From: Voacanga thouarsii
Taxonomy: Eukaryota; Streptophyta; Magnoliopsida; Gentianales; Apocynaceae
Length of the DNA: 64,000 nucleotides
NCBI GenBank assembly: GCA_026120185.1
Contig: JANUWF010002200.1
Span: forward strand, 2,726,001 to 2,790,000
Direction: 5' to 3'
Part shown: in pieces, positions 1-10,531 of the stretch
Layout: each line of letters opens with the position of its first letter
Numbering within the stretch: position 1 is the stretch's first letter
Notes under the pieces: generated by a model
Database searches by the model: none
What the model was told of the DNA's origin: nothing
The model's input: the letters and a program-made list of their open reading frames with translations, nothing else
Program-made: the position numbers and the translations under genes

Positions 1-1010
1 TGGTTCTTGAATGTGAGGCCACCCAACTATCAACACCAAATGAGGGAGGCAGCTATGAACCTAAGCAAGAGATGGAATCAGAAGTAGCTACGTAGGAGAC
101 TTTGGGTCAGGCTTTCAACAAATGACCAAAATCTTATAGACATTGTCAGAATGTAGGACCTTAAGAGGAGAAGATAAAACGTTGGAGAGGTTTTTAAATA
201 TCCAACCTCCCACCTTTCTGGAAGAGGCTAAACAAGACCAACATGTAGAAAATAGACTGAGCTGATGGAGGATATATTCTCTACTCTATAATACTCAGAG
301 AGGAAGATAGTTAAGTTTACTGCCTTCAAGTTGAGAGGACCGACACATGCTTGGTGGCAACGTGTCCAAGAGAAGTAGGAGAGGACTGATCAGGATTGGA
401 CCAGGAACAACTTCATCGAAGCCTTTAGAACATAATATATTCCCCAATAGATTGTAGTGAGGAGAGAAGAATTTTAGAACCTTAAGCATAGGAGTATATC
501 CATGGCACAGTATGCTGCCCGTCCTAAACAGCTATCAAAATACTGCAAGAGACTAGTTGACACTAAATAGAATAGAACCAAACATTTTGTCAAGGGATTG
601 AGATAGGAGTTGAGCAGTGATTTGGCTTTCTTCCTACCAACTACATACTCAACAACAGTAGATACAACTATTAGGACAAAGAATGAGGACAAGAATAGAA
701 TAACACAAAAAACTTTCTAGCCAAAAAAATAGCCACCAAGATATCCTTAGAGGTAGTAGAATAACAAATGACCCGATAAGTAGCAATAGTAGAACAAGAG
801 GAAATAAACATGCATTGCACCAGCTGGCCCAGCACAGAATTTGCCAATTTATCAATATTGTAGTAACAAAGGACATGTAAAAAATAACTGTTGGTCCAAA
901 AGAGCCACTAGGAGATGCTAAAATTGAGATGATACACATCCCAGGAATACTTATCCCAAGCCACTGAGGATTGGTTAACAAGTTCCGGCTCAACTTACTG
1001 GAAACAATAA
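1..1010 (+). pseudogene. Ty3/gypsy (Tekay-like) gag relic, 5' end outside window
   Basis: Gag of a chromovirus-type LTR retrotransposon, the structural protein that packages the element RNA. Reading the plus strand around 310-640 gives a recognisable Gag core: KFTAFKLRGPTHAWWQRVQE, then FIEAFRT, then NLKHRSISMAQYAA, the usual order of the retrotransposon Gag domain. At 850-894 a zinc knuckle remains (CSNKGHVKNNC), but its first Cys is Tyr (TAT for TGT). Several in-frame stops (TAG for CAG or TGG, for example) break the frame. It lies directly upstream of protease and RT relics in the same orientation, so this is one polyprotein. The LTR and primer site upstream are not in the window. Confidence 0.8.
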
Positions 1011-1029
1011 AGTGAACAATTCAAGAGCC

Positions 1030-1500
1030 TTTAGAAATAGAGCAAGTAAATGTTTTTGCAATGAATTGGGGGGAAGTAGGATCAAATGCAGCTATGGCCA
1101 AAGGTACGCTCACTATCTGAGACTATACTATTAATATTTTAATAGATCATAGATCTATGCATCTATATGTGAATAAAGGTTGTGCATATCGTTTGGGTTA
1201 GGTCAGGATAATATTACCCGATAATCTATTGGTAAGTACACCTTTGGAAAAGTTAGTGAAGATAGGAAGTGTAAGATTGTGATGTGAAGGTAGGAACAGA
1301 AAATTTAACGGCAAATCTTGTAGTGCTACCATTAATGATTATGACCTAATTCTAGGGATGGATTGGCTATCAAAGCATAATGCTAGAGTCAATTGTAAAA
1401 GCAAGGTAGTACAATTTGTCCGAGCTGAATGTGATGTAATAGAATTTAAGAAGAGTGGTGTGAAGGAGCTAAAATACCTAATAGCTTGAGTTAAGGCTCA
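1030..1500 (+). pseudogene. Ty3/gypsy aspartic protease relic
   Basis: Retroviral-type aspartic protease that would cleave the Gag-Pol polyprotein. The active-site segment reads ILIDHRSMHLYV near 1135-1170, where the family has a D-S/T-G-A-T-H motif, so the catalytic DSG is damaged to DHR. Downstream, near 1345-1420, ILGMDWLSKHNARVNC is the conserved ILGMDWL block at the C-terminal end of gypsy proteases. Stops and a degraded linker follow before RT. The enzyme would be inactive. Confidence 0.75.
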
Positions 1501-1599
1501 TAAGCTGTTGAGAAGGTTGTCAAGAATATTTGGCTTACCTGAGAAAAAAGCGGAATAGGAATTCCTAGACGTCTTCCTGCAAAACTCACTTCCCTGCCA

Positions 1600-2330
1600 C
1601 CTTCTTGGGAAGTCAAGTTTATGATAGACCTAATTCCTGAAGTAGAACCAGTGTTAAGAATACCGTATCAAATAGCCCCTATAGAATTAAAGGAATTAAA
1701 GGAGCAATTTGAGGAACTAGTAAAGTAGAGATATATAAGTCCCAGTACCTCGCTCGCCCTGGAGAGGCCCTATGCTGTACGTGAAAAAGAAAGATGGGAC
1801 ATTGAGATTGTCTATCGACTACGGAGGATTGAATAATATGACAACTAAAATAAATATCCCCTACCATTGATTGATGAGCTATTTAACCAACTTCAAGGAT
1901 CTAGTTGCTATTCAAAGTTGGACCTAAGACAAGGCTATTACCAAGTTTAAATTAAAAAGGAAGATATTCCCAAGATGGCTATTAAAACCGGATATGGTCA
2001 TTACGAGTTTGTGATAATGCCCTTTGGGTGACCAATGCATTAGCAGTATTCATGGATTTAATACATTGAGTTTTCCAACCACACTTGGACAAATTTATGG
2101 CGATTTTTTCAATGACATACTCTTCTATTCCAAGAGTTCGAAAGAACATGTTGAGCATCTAAGATTAGTACTGGAGAAATTGAGGGAACACAAGCTCTAC
2201 GCCAAGTTTAGCAAATGTGAGTTTTGGGTGGACATAGTATTATTTTTCGGCCATGTTGTGACAAAGGATAGTATTAAGGTGGACCCAACTAAGGTGGAAG
2301 CAGTATCGAATTGGAAATAACCTGAGAACA
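1600..2330 (+). pseudogene. Ty3/gypsy reverse transcriptase relic
   Basis: Reverse transcriptase of the same element. Visible blocks in order are [15 protein letters not shown] and [12 protein letters not shown] (about 1856-1950), [18 protein letters not shown] (about 1977-2030) and [19 protein letters not shown] (about 2107-2165), followed by [15 protein letters not shown]. The family catalytic box is Y/F-I/V-D-D; here the first Asp is Asn (AAT), a G-to-A change that would abolish activity. Stops occur at about 1726, 1948 and 2029. The reading frame shifts near 2030, so the palm is split over two frames. Confidence 0.9.
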
Positions 2331-2339
2331 TAACTGAGA

Positions 2340-2870
2340 TTAGAAACTTTTTGGGATTGGTCGATTATTATCATCAATTTTTCAGGGGCTTCTTAACACT
2401 ATTATTACTAATGATGCTTTTATTAAGGAAAGATGTTCCTTTTGTCTGGAACGAGAAGTGCAAGAAAAGTTTCCAGGAACTCAAGCAGAGATTGATGACG
2501 GCTCCAGTGTTAAGTTTGCTAGAAAAGAATAAGCCTTACGCTTAATCTACAAACATATTAAATAAAGAATTAGGAGCAGTACTAATGTAAAATAGGAAGG
2601 TTATAGCTTATGCGTCATGAAAATTGAAGCCACATGAAGTTAACTGCCCAACTCATGATCTAGAGTTGGCTGCTATTATTTTTGCCCTAAAGAAAGTTAA
2701 AGTATATTTTCACTCAGAAAGATCTAAATTTGAGGCAATAAAGATGGATGGAGTTCTTAGAAGAATACCGGTGCCTTATGAATTATCACTCTAGAAAAGC
2801 TAATGTAGTTGCTGATGTTCTGAGTTGAAAAGTAAAGATGGCAAGATTGAAAGTGTAAGAAGTTCAAGCA
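2340..2870 (+). pseudogene. Ty3/gypsy RNase H relic
   Basis: Connection and RNase H region of the same polyprotein, which would degrade the RNA strand of the cDNA hybrid. FLGLVDYYHQFFRGF at about 2350-2395 is the conserved FLGLxxYYRRFI thumb motif. FVWNEKCKKSFQELKQRL follows at about 2440-2495. Further on NRKVIAYAS and HEVNCPTHDLELAAIIFALKK (broken here) match the gypsy RNase H blocks at 2590-2700, after which the region looks shortened, and the linker to integrase is poorly kept. Several stops are present. Confidence 0.8.
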
Positions 2871-3039
2871 GTACATGAAGTAATAGTTCTGAAGGTAGAA
2901 GTGCAAGAGGGAAGAACTTATATAAACAACTTGAGATTGATCCCAGATTTAAAATAAGATATTATCAAAACCTAACAGGACAACACAGAGTTTCAAGCTT
3001 GTAGGATAAGAAGTTTAAACGAGAAAGCAGTGATTTTCA

Positions 3040-3900
3040 AATAAATGAGTCCGGAGTGCTGTATTTTCGAGACCGAATATATGTGCTTAATGATCAAGAG
3101 TTGAAGAAAAAGATTTTGGAAAAGGCACACAAGAGTAAGTATACCGTTCATCCGAGAGAGGTGAAGATGTACCGGGATTTGAAAAAAGTTTTTGGTGGTT
3201 TGAAATGAAAAGGAATGTTATACAGTATGTTTCAATATGTTTAACATGTCAGAAGGTCAAGACAAAGCACAAAAAGATAGCAAGATTACTTCAGCCATTA
3301 CCAATACTAGAATACTAGATTACCTATGTCAAAGACACAAAAGGATGCCTTATGCGTAGTAGTGGACAAGTTAATGAAGATAGCACACTTTATTCCAGTG
3401 AATGTAAGGGACTTTATGGAAAAGATAGCATTAACTTATGTATGGGAGATAGTGAGATTACACGGAGTACCCTTGAGTATCGTCTTTGATCGGGATCCAG
3501 GGTTCATCTTGATTTTGAACTAAGTTCTAGGAATCTATAGGATCCAACTTAAAGTTTAGTACATAATATTCCCTGACATTGATGGTCAATCAGACAGAGT
3601 TATTTAAATAATGAAAGACATATTGAGGGCATGTATATTAGACTTTGGTGATAAGCGGATTGATAGCGTGTTTTATGTTGAGTTGGCCTACAATAACAAT
3701 TATCAATCTTCTATTCGCATGGCTCCGTATGAGGTATTGTATGAGCGAAAATGTCAAGTACTATTATATTGGAAATGGATAGAAGACGAACATATTAATA
3801 AGTCTGATGAGGTATGTATCCAAAAAATGGTGGATAAGGTGAAGATGATAAGAGAAAGACTAAAGGGGGTTCAAAGTTAACAGAAAAGCTATACGGATAA
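3040..3900 (+). pseudogene. Ty3/gypsy integrase relic
   Basis: Integrase that would insert the cDNA. The HHCC zinc finger is intact: His in EKAHKSKYTVHPRE (about 3119-3160) and CLTC at 3238-3249. The DDE core follows: VVVDKLMKIAHFIPV (first Asp, about 3357-3400), then VRLHGVPLSIVFDRDPGF (second Asp, about 3450-3505). At about 3585-3600 the family GQSERT motif reads GQSDRV, so the catalytic Glu is Asp. The C-terminal core ACILDFGDKRIDSV and AYNNNYQSSIRMAPYEVLY ends the domain near 3755. Stops at about 3521 and 3606 break it. Confidence 0.9.
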
Positions 3901-3913
3901 TAAAAGGAAGGAA

Positions 3914-4341
3914 TTGGAGTTTCAGGTAGGAGATCATATATTTTTCAAGTTGACTCCTAGTAGAGGAATGTTGAAGCATTTGAAGAGAGGCAAGTTAAGC
4001 CCAAGGTGTTTAGGACCATTTCCAATTATTGAGAAGATAGGACCCATCGCCTATAGGTTAGATTTGCCAGATGGTTTAACTGGGATACATGATGTGTTTC
4101 ACGTGTCTTATATGAATAAGTATAATCTTGACCCGGAGCATGTGCTGAATGATAAGCTATTGATATTGCAACCCGACTTGAGCTATGAAGCGAAGCCTAT
4201 CAAGATTTCAGATCGAAATATCAAGACTCTTTGGAATAAGCAAATATTGATAGTGAAGTTCTTGTAGGAACATCACGGTACGTAGGATGCTACATGGGAA
4301 ATAGAAGATTGGAAAAGACAAAAATATCCTAGTTTAATGTA
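3914..4341 (+). pseudogene. Integrase C-terminal domain and chromodomain relic
   Basis: The C-terminal end of the polyprotein. FQVGDHIFFKLTPSRG and GPFPIIEKIGPIAYRLDLP (about 3920-4070) form the GPY/F module of chromovirus integrases, and HDVFHVSYMNKY follows. From about 4250 the frame, interrupted by a stop at 4265 (TAG, family Trp), reads EHHGT-DATWEIEDWKRQKYP. This is the aromatic-rich core of the integrase-fused chromodomain known in Tekay/Del chromoviruses, which is thought to steer insertion to heterochromatin. It is the basis for calling this lineage a Tekay-like chromovirus. Confidence 0.85.
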
Positions 4342-4380
4342 AAGATATGACGTTGCGATATTCAGGACGAAATTCTTCTA

Positions 4381-4392
4381 ATGAGGGGAGAA
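4381..4392 (+). promoter_or_regulatory. Polypurine tract before the 3' LTR
   Basis: The purine stretch atgaggggagaa sits immediately before the 3' LTR start, where plus-strand cDNA priming occurs. The preceding bases (aggacgaaattcttctaatg) match the usual end of Tekay-type polyproteins. Confidence 0.8.
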
Positions 4393-4639
4393 TATAAAAC
4401 CCCACATAAAACTACCCTTAGAGTAGGGAAAGAGTTTGCATTTCATAACATATCATATGTGCATATAATTGCTAAAATGAATTTATATGTGCTTCATATG
4501 TATTCGTGTTTTTTTTATGAGTATTGGTAAGATTAAAATTTTCTTTTGAGTAGAGAAGCTTGGGAATTTTACCTTGAGCTAAGAAGGAATTTTGGTACTT
4601 TGGGATTAAAGGAGAAGAGAGATATTTTAAGAGGAAGAA

Positions 4640-4725
4640 CATAAGAATTAGTATGGTTTAGAAGTTAGAGCTAGGTGTTTGACTCCTAAGGAATTGAGTT
4701 CAAATCCCAATGGCAATAATATATT
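4640..4725 (+). promoter_or_regulatory. tRNA-like A/B box segment inside Tekay LTR
   Basis: ggtttagaagttagagc (A-box-like) is followed about 35 bases on by gagttcaaatccc (B-box-like). The solo LTR J has a better preserved copy at 54900-54962. Both lie about 250 bases from their LTR start, so the segment is ancestral to the LTR family. Whether RNA polymerase III ever used it is unknown. Confidence 0.45.
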
Positions 4726-5384
4726 TGATTTTTATCCCATTTTAAACTCTTATCCAATTATTACATTCTAATCACTATTTGAAAGTTTTCTTGCAAAACT
4801 TAAACTTAGGAGAGATGGTTTAGAGGATTGAATAGATTTTCCCTTCACCCCTCTTCTTTTTTGGCACGGAGCAATTGAGCTTTGGGCACTCAAGAACATT
4901 CTCATTTCTCATTCTCTAGTAAAGTTGGCCATGGCAGCACCTCTGGATGCTCCTAGAACTAAGCAGAATTTTCTGAATGCAAAATATTTTTAATTCAAGT
5001 ACCAAAAGCTCCAAAAATCCCTGAAATCTCTTCACCTAATTTACCCCATCCAACTAGAATTTTCAGTTCACCGAGATTATCATTTTATCAAAGCTTTGAA
5101 TTCACTAAGTTAGCACACAACTGGGATTTCCTCTTTTTTTTCCCTTGCGGTTCCCTTTGCTTATAGGCTGGCCGAACACCTTATCTTCTTTCATTGGCAT
5201 ACTTTTAATTTCTCCTAAACATTAGCCACAACTTCTCAATTCAAATAGCTTCAAGTTTGAAATTGGAAAAGACTAAAATGTCACCTATTTACTCTCCAAC
5301 ATTTCTGGCTTTGAGCATCTTAGATTCTCCAAGTTTCATCCATTGAAACCTTTCTTGTTTCTTTTGAAACCATACCAGGAAAGA

Positions 5385-5625
5385 GCAAGCCATGGACTGG
5401 CTATTTGAAGCCAAGGACTAGCTACTCTCTCTTCAAGCCAAAGACCACCTTACATAGCCAAGGACTAGCTATACCAATCTTCTTTAAGCTTTGGATCTCC
5501 TTGTAGTAGCCAAGGTCTGGCTATTATACAAGCAAAGCCATGGCCGACTCCATGTAGCTAAAAGTTGGCTACTTCTTACCAAATTAAAACTATGGACTAG
5601 CTAGGGCAAACCTTTAGCCGGCTAT
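5385..5625 (+). repeat. Diverged minisatellite of agcca...ggctat units
   Basis: At least seven degenerate copies of a 15-20 base unit of the type gccaaggactagcta occur here, with spacers of 15-35 bases. The units start with agcca and end in tggcta, so each can fold on itself. The array is inside the LTR and has no counterpart I could find in LTR J. Confidence 0.6.
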
Positions 5626-6967
5626 ACACTAAAGACCCTTTTTTCTTCTTTCTAACTCTATTTCAGCTGAGAAAAATACTATTGGAGCACCTAAAAAATC
5701 TCCCAATCTTTAGCTACTTTTACTTCATTCAAAATGTTTTAAATTCAAAAGAAATATCCTCCCATAATCTCTCAACTTCCTCGTTCATCCTTCAAAGAGA
5801 AACCAGAACTCCATCTCACCTTACTTTACTACAAGACCGAGCCCTCAATTCCATTCTATCTTTTGTCCTTTATATTCCTTCTGCATTTCTTCTTCTATGC
5901 CCTTCAGACCATTAAGTTCATACCATCACTACTACTATTCAACACTCCTTCAACCTTCAACTTCTCTTTGAATTACAAAATTCAAAAGAAGTAGAGAAAG
6001 CTCCTAGATATTCTCCAAACCTTATTCACATTGAAATACTAGACACACAAACACTCTCACAAGCTCTCGATTCTTCTCATTCCCAAACTCTCAAACACTA
6101 CAGTTCTTCTAAAACACTTCAAAACACTCCCAAATCACTCATGCAATCAAGAACATTCACCATTTTCTTCCCCTCTAAATTTTAACATCAAGTCAGGCAG
6201 GAATCTTTCTTCTCCAAAACTAAATTTAGGGTTGCTCCTCCATGGTTAGAAAATCGTAGAAGGTATGTTACTTTCATTTTCTCTCTTTCTTTCTCTCTTC
6301 TTGTCTCTCTCTTATTAGATTAAAATTAATAGTCTATTGTTCTTCTGATTTCCTCCTCTACCTCCGCATACATAGATGGACTTTCTTCCAAAGGAATTAA
6401 AGATAAACACCTGAGGCACTCAAGAACCCAAGAACGTCACCCCCCCACTACTAAATGATCTTCAATAAGTAATCATTGTCCTTGAAATCTTAAATCTTTT
6501 ATGAACTCAAGTACATAGGGTTTATAGTAGATAGTGTGTTGGGATGGAGTATGAGAAGCGAATCTATGTGATAGTTGTTGTGTTAATGTTGGAGAATGGG
6601 ATTTATGGTGGGAGTAATATATGGTACTTGTGGATCATTAAGTTATAATGTCATTATATGCTAATGAGATAGGTAGATGAGTCTACAACATAATTATATG
6701 GCTTGGTGGCCAGCCTGATTTTGATTTGTTTATGAGTAGAGTTAGATCATGATAGTTATTTAGACAACTGGATAATTATAGATATTTCAATAATGTCATT
6801 ATTATAATTTTGTTTTAATAAAATATTGGTTTGTGTTATTTTTGTAATGCATATATTATTCATTTATCATTCATGCATTTATTCAAATAATAATTTACTT
6901 AATATTATTATTTTTATCAAATTAATATTCATTATATATTATTATTTAATCCTTTGTTTATATATTA

Positions 6968-7273
6968 CTCCTTTCATTTCAAAATACTTGTTCATGAAAC
7001 CTTTTGCATACAGATTAAGGGTATTGAAAACAATATAATAATTTAGATAAAGCTCCTATTCTACCTGTATTAAAAACACTACAGCTATTGGTTAGTGAAA
7101 ATTCCCAAGAAGCAAGAAGAGAGAAAAGTTTTGGAAAGTTATGTAGTTGACTTAGAATAAATAGGGGTACAATAGGAAAAAATTAATTATTAGTTCTAGA
7201 AATATGTACATAAACAAGTATTTTCAAACAAAATAAAAAAGTTTCATGAACAAGTATTTTGAAATGGAGGGAG
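6968..7273 (+). mobile_element. Stowaway-type MITE
   Basis: A 306 bp element has 33-base terminal inverted repeats (6968-7000 and 7241-7273), matching at about 31 of 33 positions. The right end reads gaaatggagggag, the typical CTCCCTCC terminus of Stowaway MITEs (Tc1/mariner group). It is flanked by the dinucleotide TA on both sides (6966-6967, 7274-7275), the expected target duplication. It has no coding capacity and would need a transposase supplied in trans. Confidence 0.9.
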
Positions 7274-9395
7274 TACTTGATATTATAATATACCATTGAT
7301 TCTTATTTATTTAATATTAATTAAACACTAATTATCTAAAAGTTATTTACTATATATTAATATTTAATCCATAGAATGTTAGTATCTATAGTTAAAATCA
7401 CCAATATTATTATTTACTATAGTACAACTACTAGCTATTATTTATATCAATTATTAATTATTAGTTGTTATATTTAAAGATTATTAATTGTAGTTTGCTA
7501 TTATTTAATATTGTAATTTATCAACATTCTTATTACTACTATTTTTATTTAATCATTTTTATTATGTTTAAATACCAAATAATATAATTTGATACTGTTT
7601 AATAATTTATTATTTACTTTTAGTATTTATCAATTATTTATTATTTACTAAAAAATTATTATATATTAATTAATGTTTATTGTTTGTAGAGTGTTGTTTG
7701 TTAAACATAAGTACCCAAACTATCATTTAATATTATAACCATAAGCTAATATCTATATTAATAAGTATTAAATAACATTTTCTTGAAAGTATTATTACCA
7801 ATAATAGTTATTAGTATTATTTCTAATATCAGTATTGAATTCTTGGGGTGGTGGAATACATGTTTTGAACACTTAAAGTATTGGGATATGATTTTATATC
7901 AAACATGTTATTTTTGGAATGATGATGTTAGTTGGCCCGGACTGTTTGATGACTTCTTGATAATAGTTGAACTGTTTTGGTGATGTCAGATAAGTATAAG
8001 AAGGAGTAGAAACTTTATATGTCTATGTCCTTTTGTTGTAATGGATGTTGGGTAAATAGTAGCATGTTCTTTGTATTTTCTCTACACGGGACTAGATTCC
8101 ATTGATCAAGACACCAAGAGAATTTTATCTGTGAGATAAGAAGAACCAAGCAAGTCCTTGCATAAAATCATTTGTTGAGTAAATGATCTATTGCAAGTTA
8201 AGAGTCATTTTCGTTATGACAAAGATGACTTATACTTGAGATGCAAACATGGTTATTTTCTTTTTCGTCTTTTCTTACACAATATTTTTCTTTTTCCTTC
8301 CTAAGATAAGAATTTTGTTCAAATAGAAACTTTCAGCTAAACTGTTGATTTTATTAAATAAAAGATTCAAAATTAAAACACTTACCATGATTGCAATTTC
8401 AAAACAACAAGGTATTTTGGTGAATTTTCCTTATGTGAACAACAAACGTTGAGTACTCAATAAGAATATGCTAATTAGTACTAACTTTAGAAGGTTAAGG
8501 TAGGCCTTTCGGTGGAGGCCTCCATCGAGAGATATGCTCTTTCTAGATAAGGTGCTAGTATTAGTTAGTTAGGCTAATTCGAGTTAGCAACTTAATCTAA
8601 GTGGATTTTTCCCCCTGGAATTGGACTATCGATAATTTAGAGTGTAGGAATGGAAGAGTATCTCACATAGTGGGTCGATCACCTACTTGTATTGTGAATT
8701 TGTAAAGTATGGTTTCACAATACATGATCATGATATAGGGTTTCATGACCTTTATTATGATGCAGGGTTTCATGACCTTGACCATAATGCAGGGTTTTAT
8801 AGTCACATTTATTTTAGAATGGTTTATTTCTTTCTAACTGTACGCATTTATTTGGGAAATAGATGTAAACCACCATTCTATGTTTAAAAATATATTGTTA
8901 TGACTTGCAAATTTTTCTTGTGATTTGTTTAAAGTTGTATACGTGAAACATCCCTCAAATTATCTTGAATACAAATAGGAATTATTCGGAAGTATTTCTT
9001 ACTATACTTTATACCATGTTTTCAGGAAGATCCTGCTTTGAAGATTAAGGTTGCCTAAAGTCTGAAGGTTTTATTTCTGTTATTGAATAAATTTTCTTTT
9101 GAGGATTTTATTTCTTTATAGTTGAGATTTGTATAAGTATTGATTTAGTTGTAATAAGTTTTGAACTTAGATGCTTCTCTTAATTCTTTTTTACCTAATT
9201 ATAAAGATCCATAGTCCTAAGAAAGGGGTGACGTCTCTGCCCAATTTTTTGGTATGTAGAATGTGGGGGTGTTATAAGAGATATTTATTGAATTTTACTG
9301 GAGGGTAAGAATTCTATAACTTGAGAAAAAGTGAAAATCATCTTTATAACCCATCACTGGTACTAGAGTAGGAATTTAATTATTTAGAGTCTTTA

Positions 9396-9483
9396 GCTAT
9401 TTGGTGATTAGGGCGGGGTTTGAACTCTCGATCTGGCATTTAGAAGCCACCATATTTTACCAGGTGAGTTACTCTTGTGAGTC
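9396..9483 (-). mobile_element. Short tRNA-derived retroposon with 18-base TSD
   Basis: On the minus strand the segment contains gtaactcacctggt (A-box-like) and gagttcaaaccccgcc (B-box-like) with tRNA-like spacing. It is flanked by direct repeats of about 18 bases, aattat..agagtcttta, at 9378-9395 and 9484-9501 (16 of 18 identical). Long, A/T-rich flanking repeats are typical of LINE-mediated retroposition. At 88 bp it is nearer to a retroposed tRNA-like molecule than to a full SINE. Confidence 0.6.
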
Positions 9484-9501
9484 AATTATCCAGAGTCTTT
9501 A

Positions 9502-9859
9502 TTTTTTATTTTTCTATTTTTAGGGGATTTCATCTGAATACACCTTTATCCATTGAATTCTCCTTACTCCTTATATACTTGGTTCCATACTATATTTGTT
9601 AGATAATTTGCTTCTTTTGCAATCTTAATTTTTAATACTTTATCACTGTTTGAATTATTAGGCTAAACAATAAAATTAGAGTTATTACTAGTAGTTACTC
9701 TTTGAGGATCAATACCTATTAACACCTAGTGCTACATTCACGATGTATGCACTTGTCCTATTTTGTTTGGTGTATAATTTGTGGTGATTTGACATTTTAT
9801 TTGTGAAACTTAGTTATTTTTAAGCTAGTTTAGAATATATTTGAACTAAGCACACATCA
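9502..9859 (+). mobile_element. LTR fragment I (3' end, tRNA-Asp-primed group)
   Basis: The part from about 9655 reads ggctaaacaataaaat, then ctttgaggatcaatacctatt, and ends in cacacatca. This order of motifs is the U5 end of the LTRs of A1 (38845-39034) and H (about 11960-12166). Only about 360 bp remain, so it is a truncated insertion. The 5' LTR of copia element C resumes at 9860. Confidence 0.6.
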
Positions 9860-10314
9860 ATCGATTGATGAAATTGGGCATTTCATGGTTTCTAGGTGGG
9901 AAATATTTTATTTTTAATCAGTGAGTAGTCCTTCAGACTAATAATGTAAGTGTATTTGAAATATGTACAATTAGATTGCGTAGTAATAGTCTTCATAAAA
10001 GTATTATAATAAATAAAAATTGGACTATTACTACTACAACGTAGATAAATTCTCTTTATTTTGAATATAAATTGGTGGTATGATGAAATTGAATGTATGT
10101 ACTTTAATATATGATATGAGATATTTCTACCTTGAGATCAATAGCTTTATATATTGTGCATATATATTTAGTTAACTAAGACAGACTTGTATAGTAGAGC
10201 TTTTATGCCTTTCATTATGAAAGGAGTGATTACTGCCTTTTGATAATCCATGGTAATTTTGTGAAAATTCAGGACTCTGGGAAATAACTAAGAGTATATC
10301 ACTCTAAAGGTAGA
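9860..10314 (+). mobile_element. Copia element C, 5' LTR, first piece
   Basis: The sequence aligns closely with the 3' LTR at 26630-27070, for example gtgagtagtcct and taataaataaa.attggactatta. The first roughly 200 bases of the LTR present at 26429 are missing here. The piece stops at 10314, where LTR G is inserted, and continues at 19744. Confidence 0.8.
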
Positions 10315-10531
10315 TGTAATACCCTATGATTTCACCTTAGGAAAATTAAAAATAATTAATCTTATCTTATGAATTTATTAAATTATTTGTGCGCTTGTAT
10401 TTTTTAAACCTTACACAAATATCAAGGGTTCTTGTAGGATTACTTGTTTATGTGTGAAAATTAACCTATTATAATTTAATGAATATATATATATATATAT
10501 ATATATATCTGTGTGTGTGTGCGCGCGCTAG
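10315..10531 (+). mobile_element. Tekay-type LTR G, 5' piece
   Basis: It begins tgtaataccct, the typical start of Tekay LTRs. Comparison with the uninterrupted C LTR at 27070-27090 shows this insertion fell within a site reading gtggt. The flanks are now gtaga (10310-10314) and gtaac (19744-19748). The piece includes an (AT)n/(GT)n/(GC)n microsatellite at 10484-10526. Confidence 0.7.

Larger units (their letters stand above)
4393..9276 (+). mobile_element. 3' LTR of the Tekay-like element (4.9 kb)
   Basis: The start tataaaacccca and the next 30 bases align with the start of the solo LTR at 54648 (tgtgaaacccca). The end, ggggtgacgtctctgccc to gggggtgttata, aligns with that LTR's end. Both terminal dinucleotides have decayed by one transition (TG to TA, CA to TA). 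The length is 4884 bp, or about 4576 bp without the MITE at 6968. No coding capacity is evident inside; the short frames at 5682, 6826, 7783 and 8687 have no domain. The LTR contains a tRNA-like A/B box pair, a minisatellite, a Stowaway MITE and, near 8510, an inverted GC block (ggtggaggcctccatcg) also seen at the matching place in the LTR at 58275. Confidence 0.85.
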
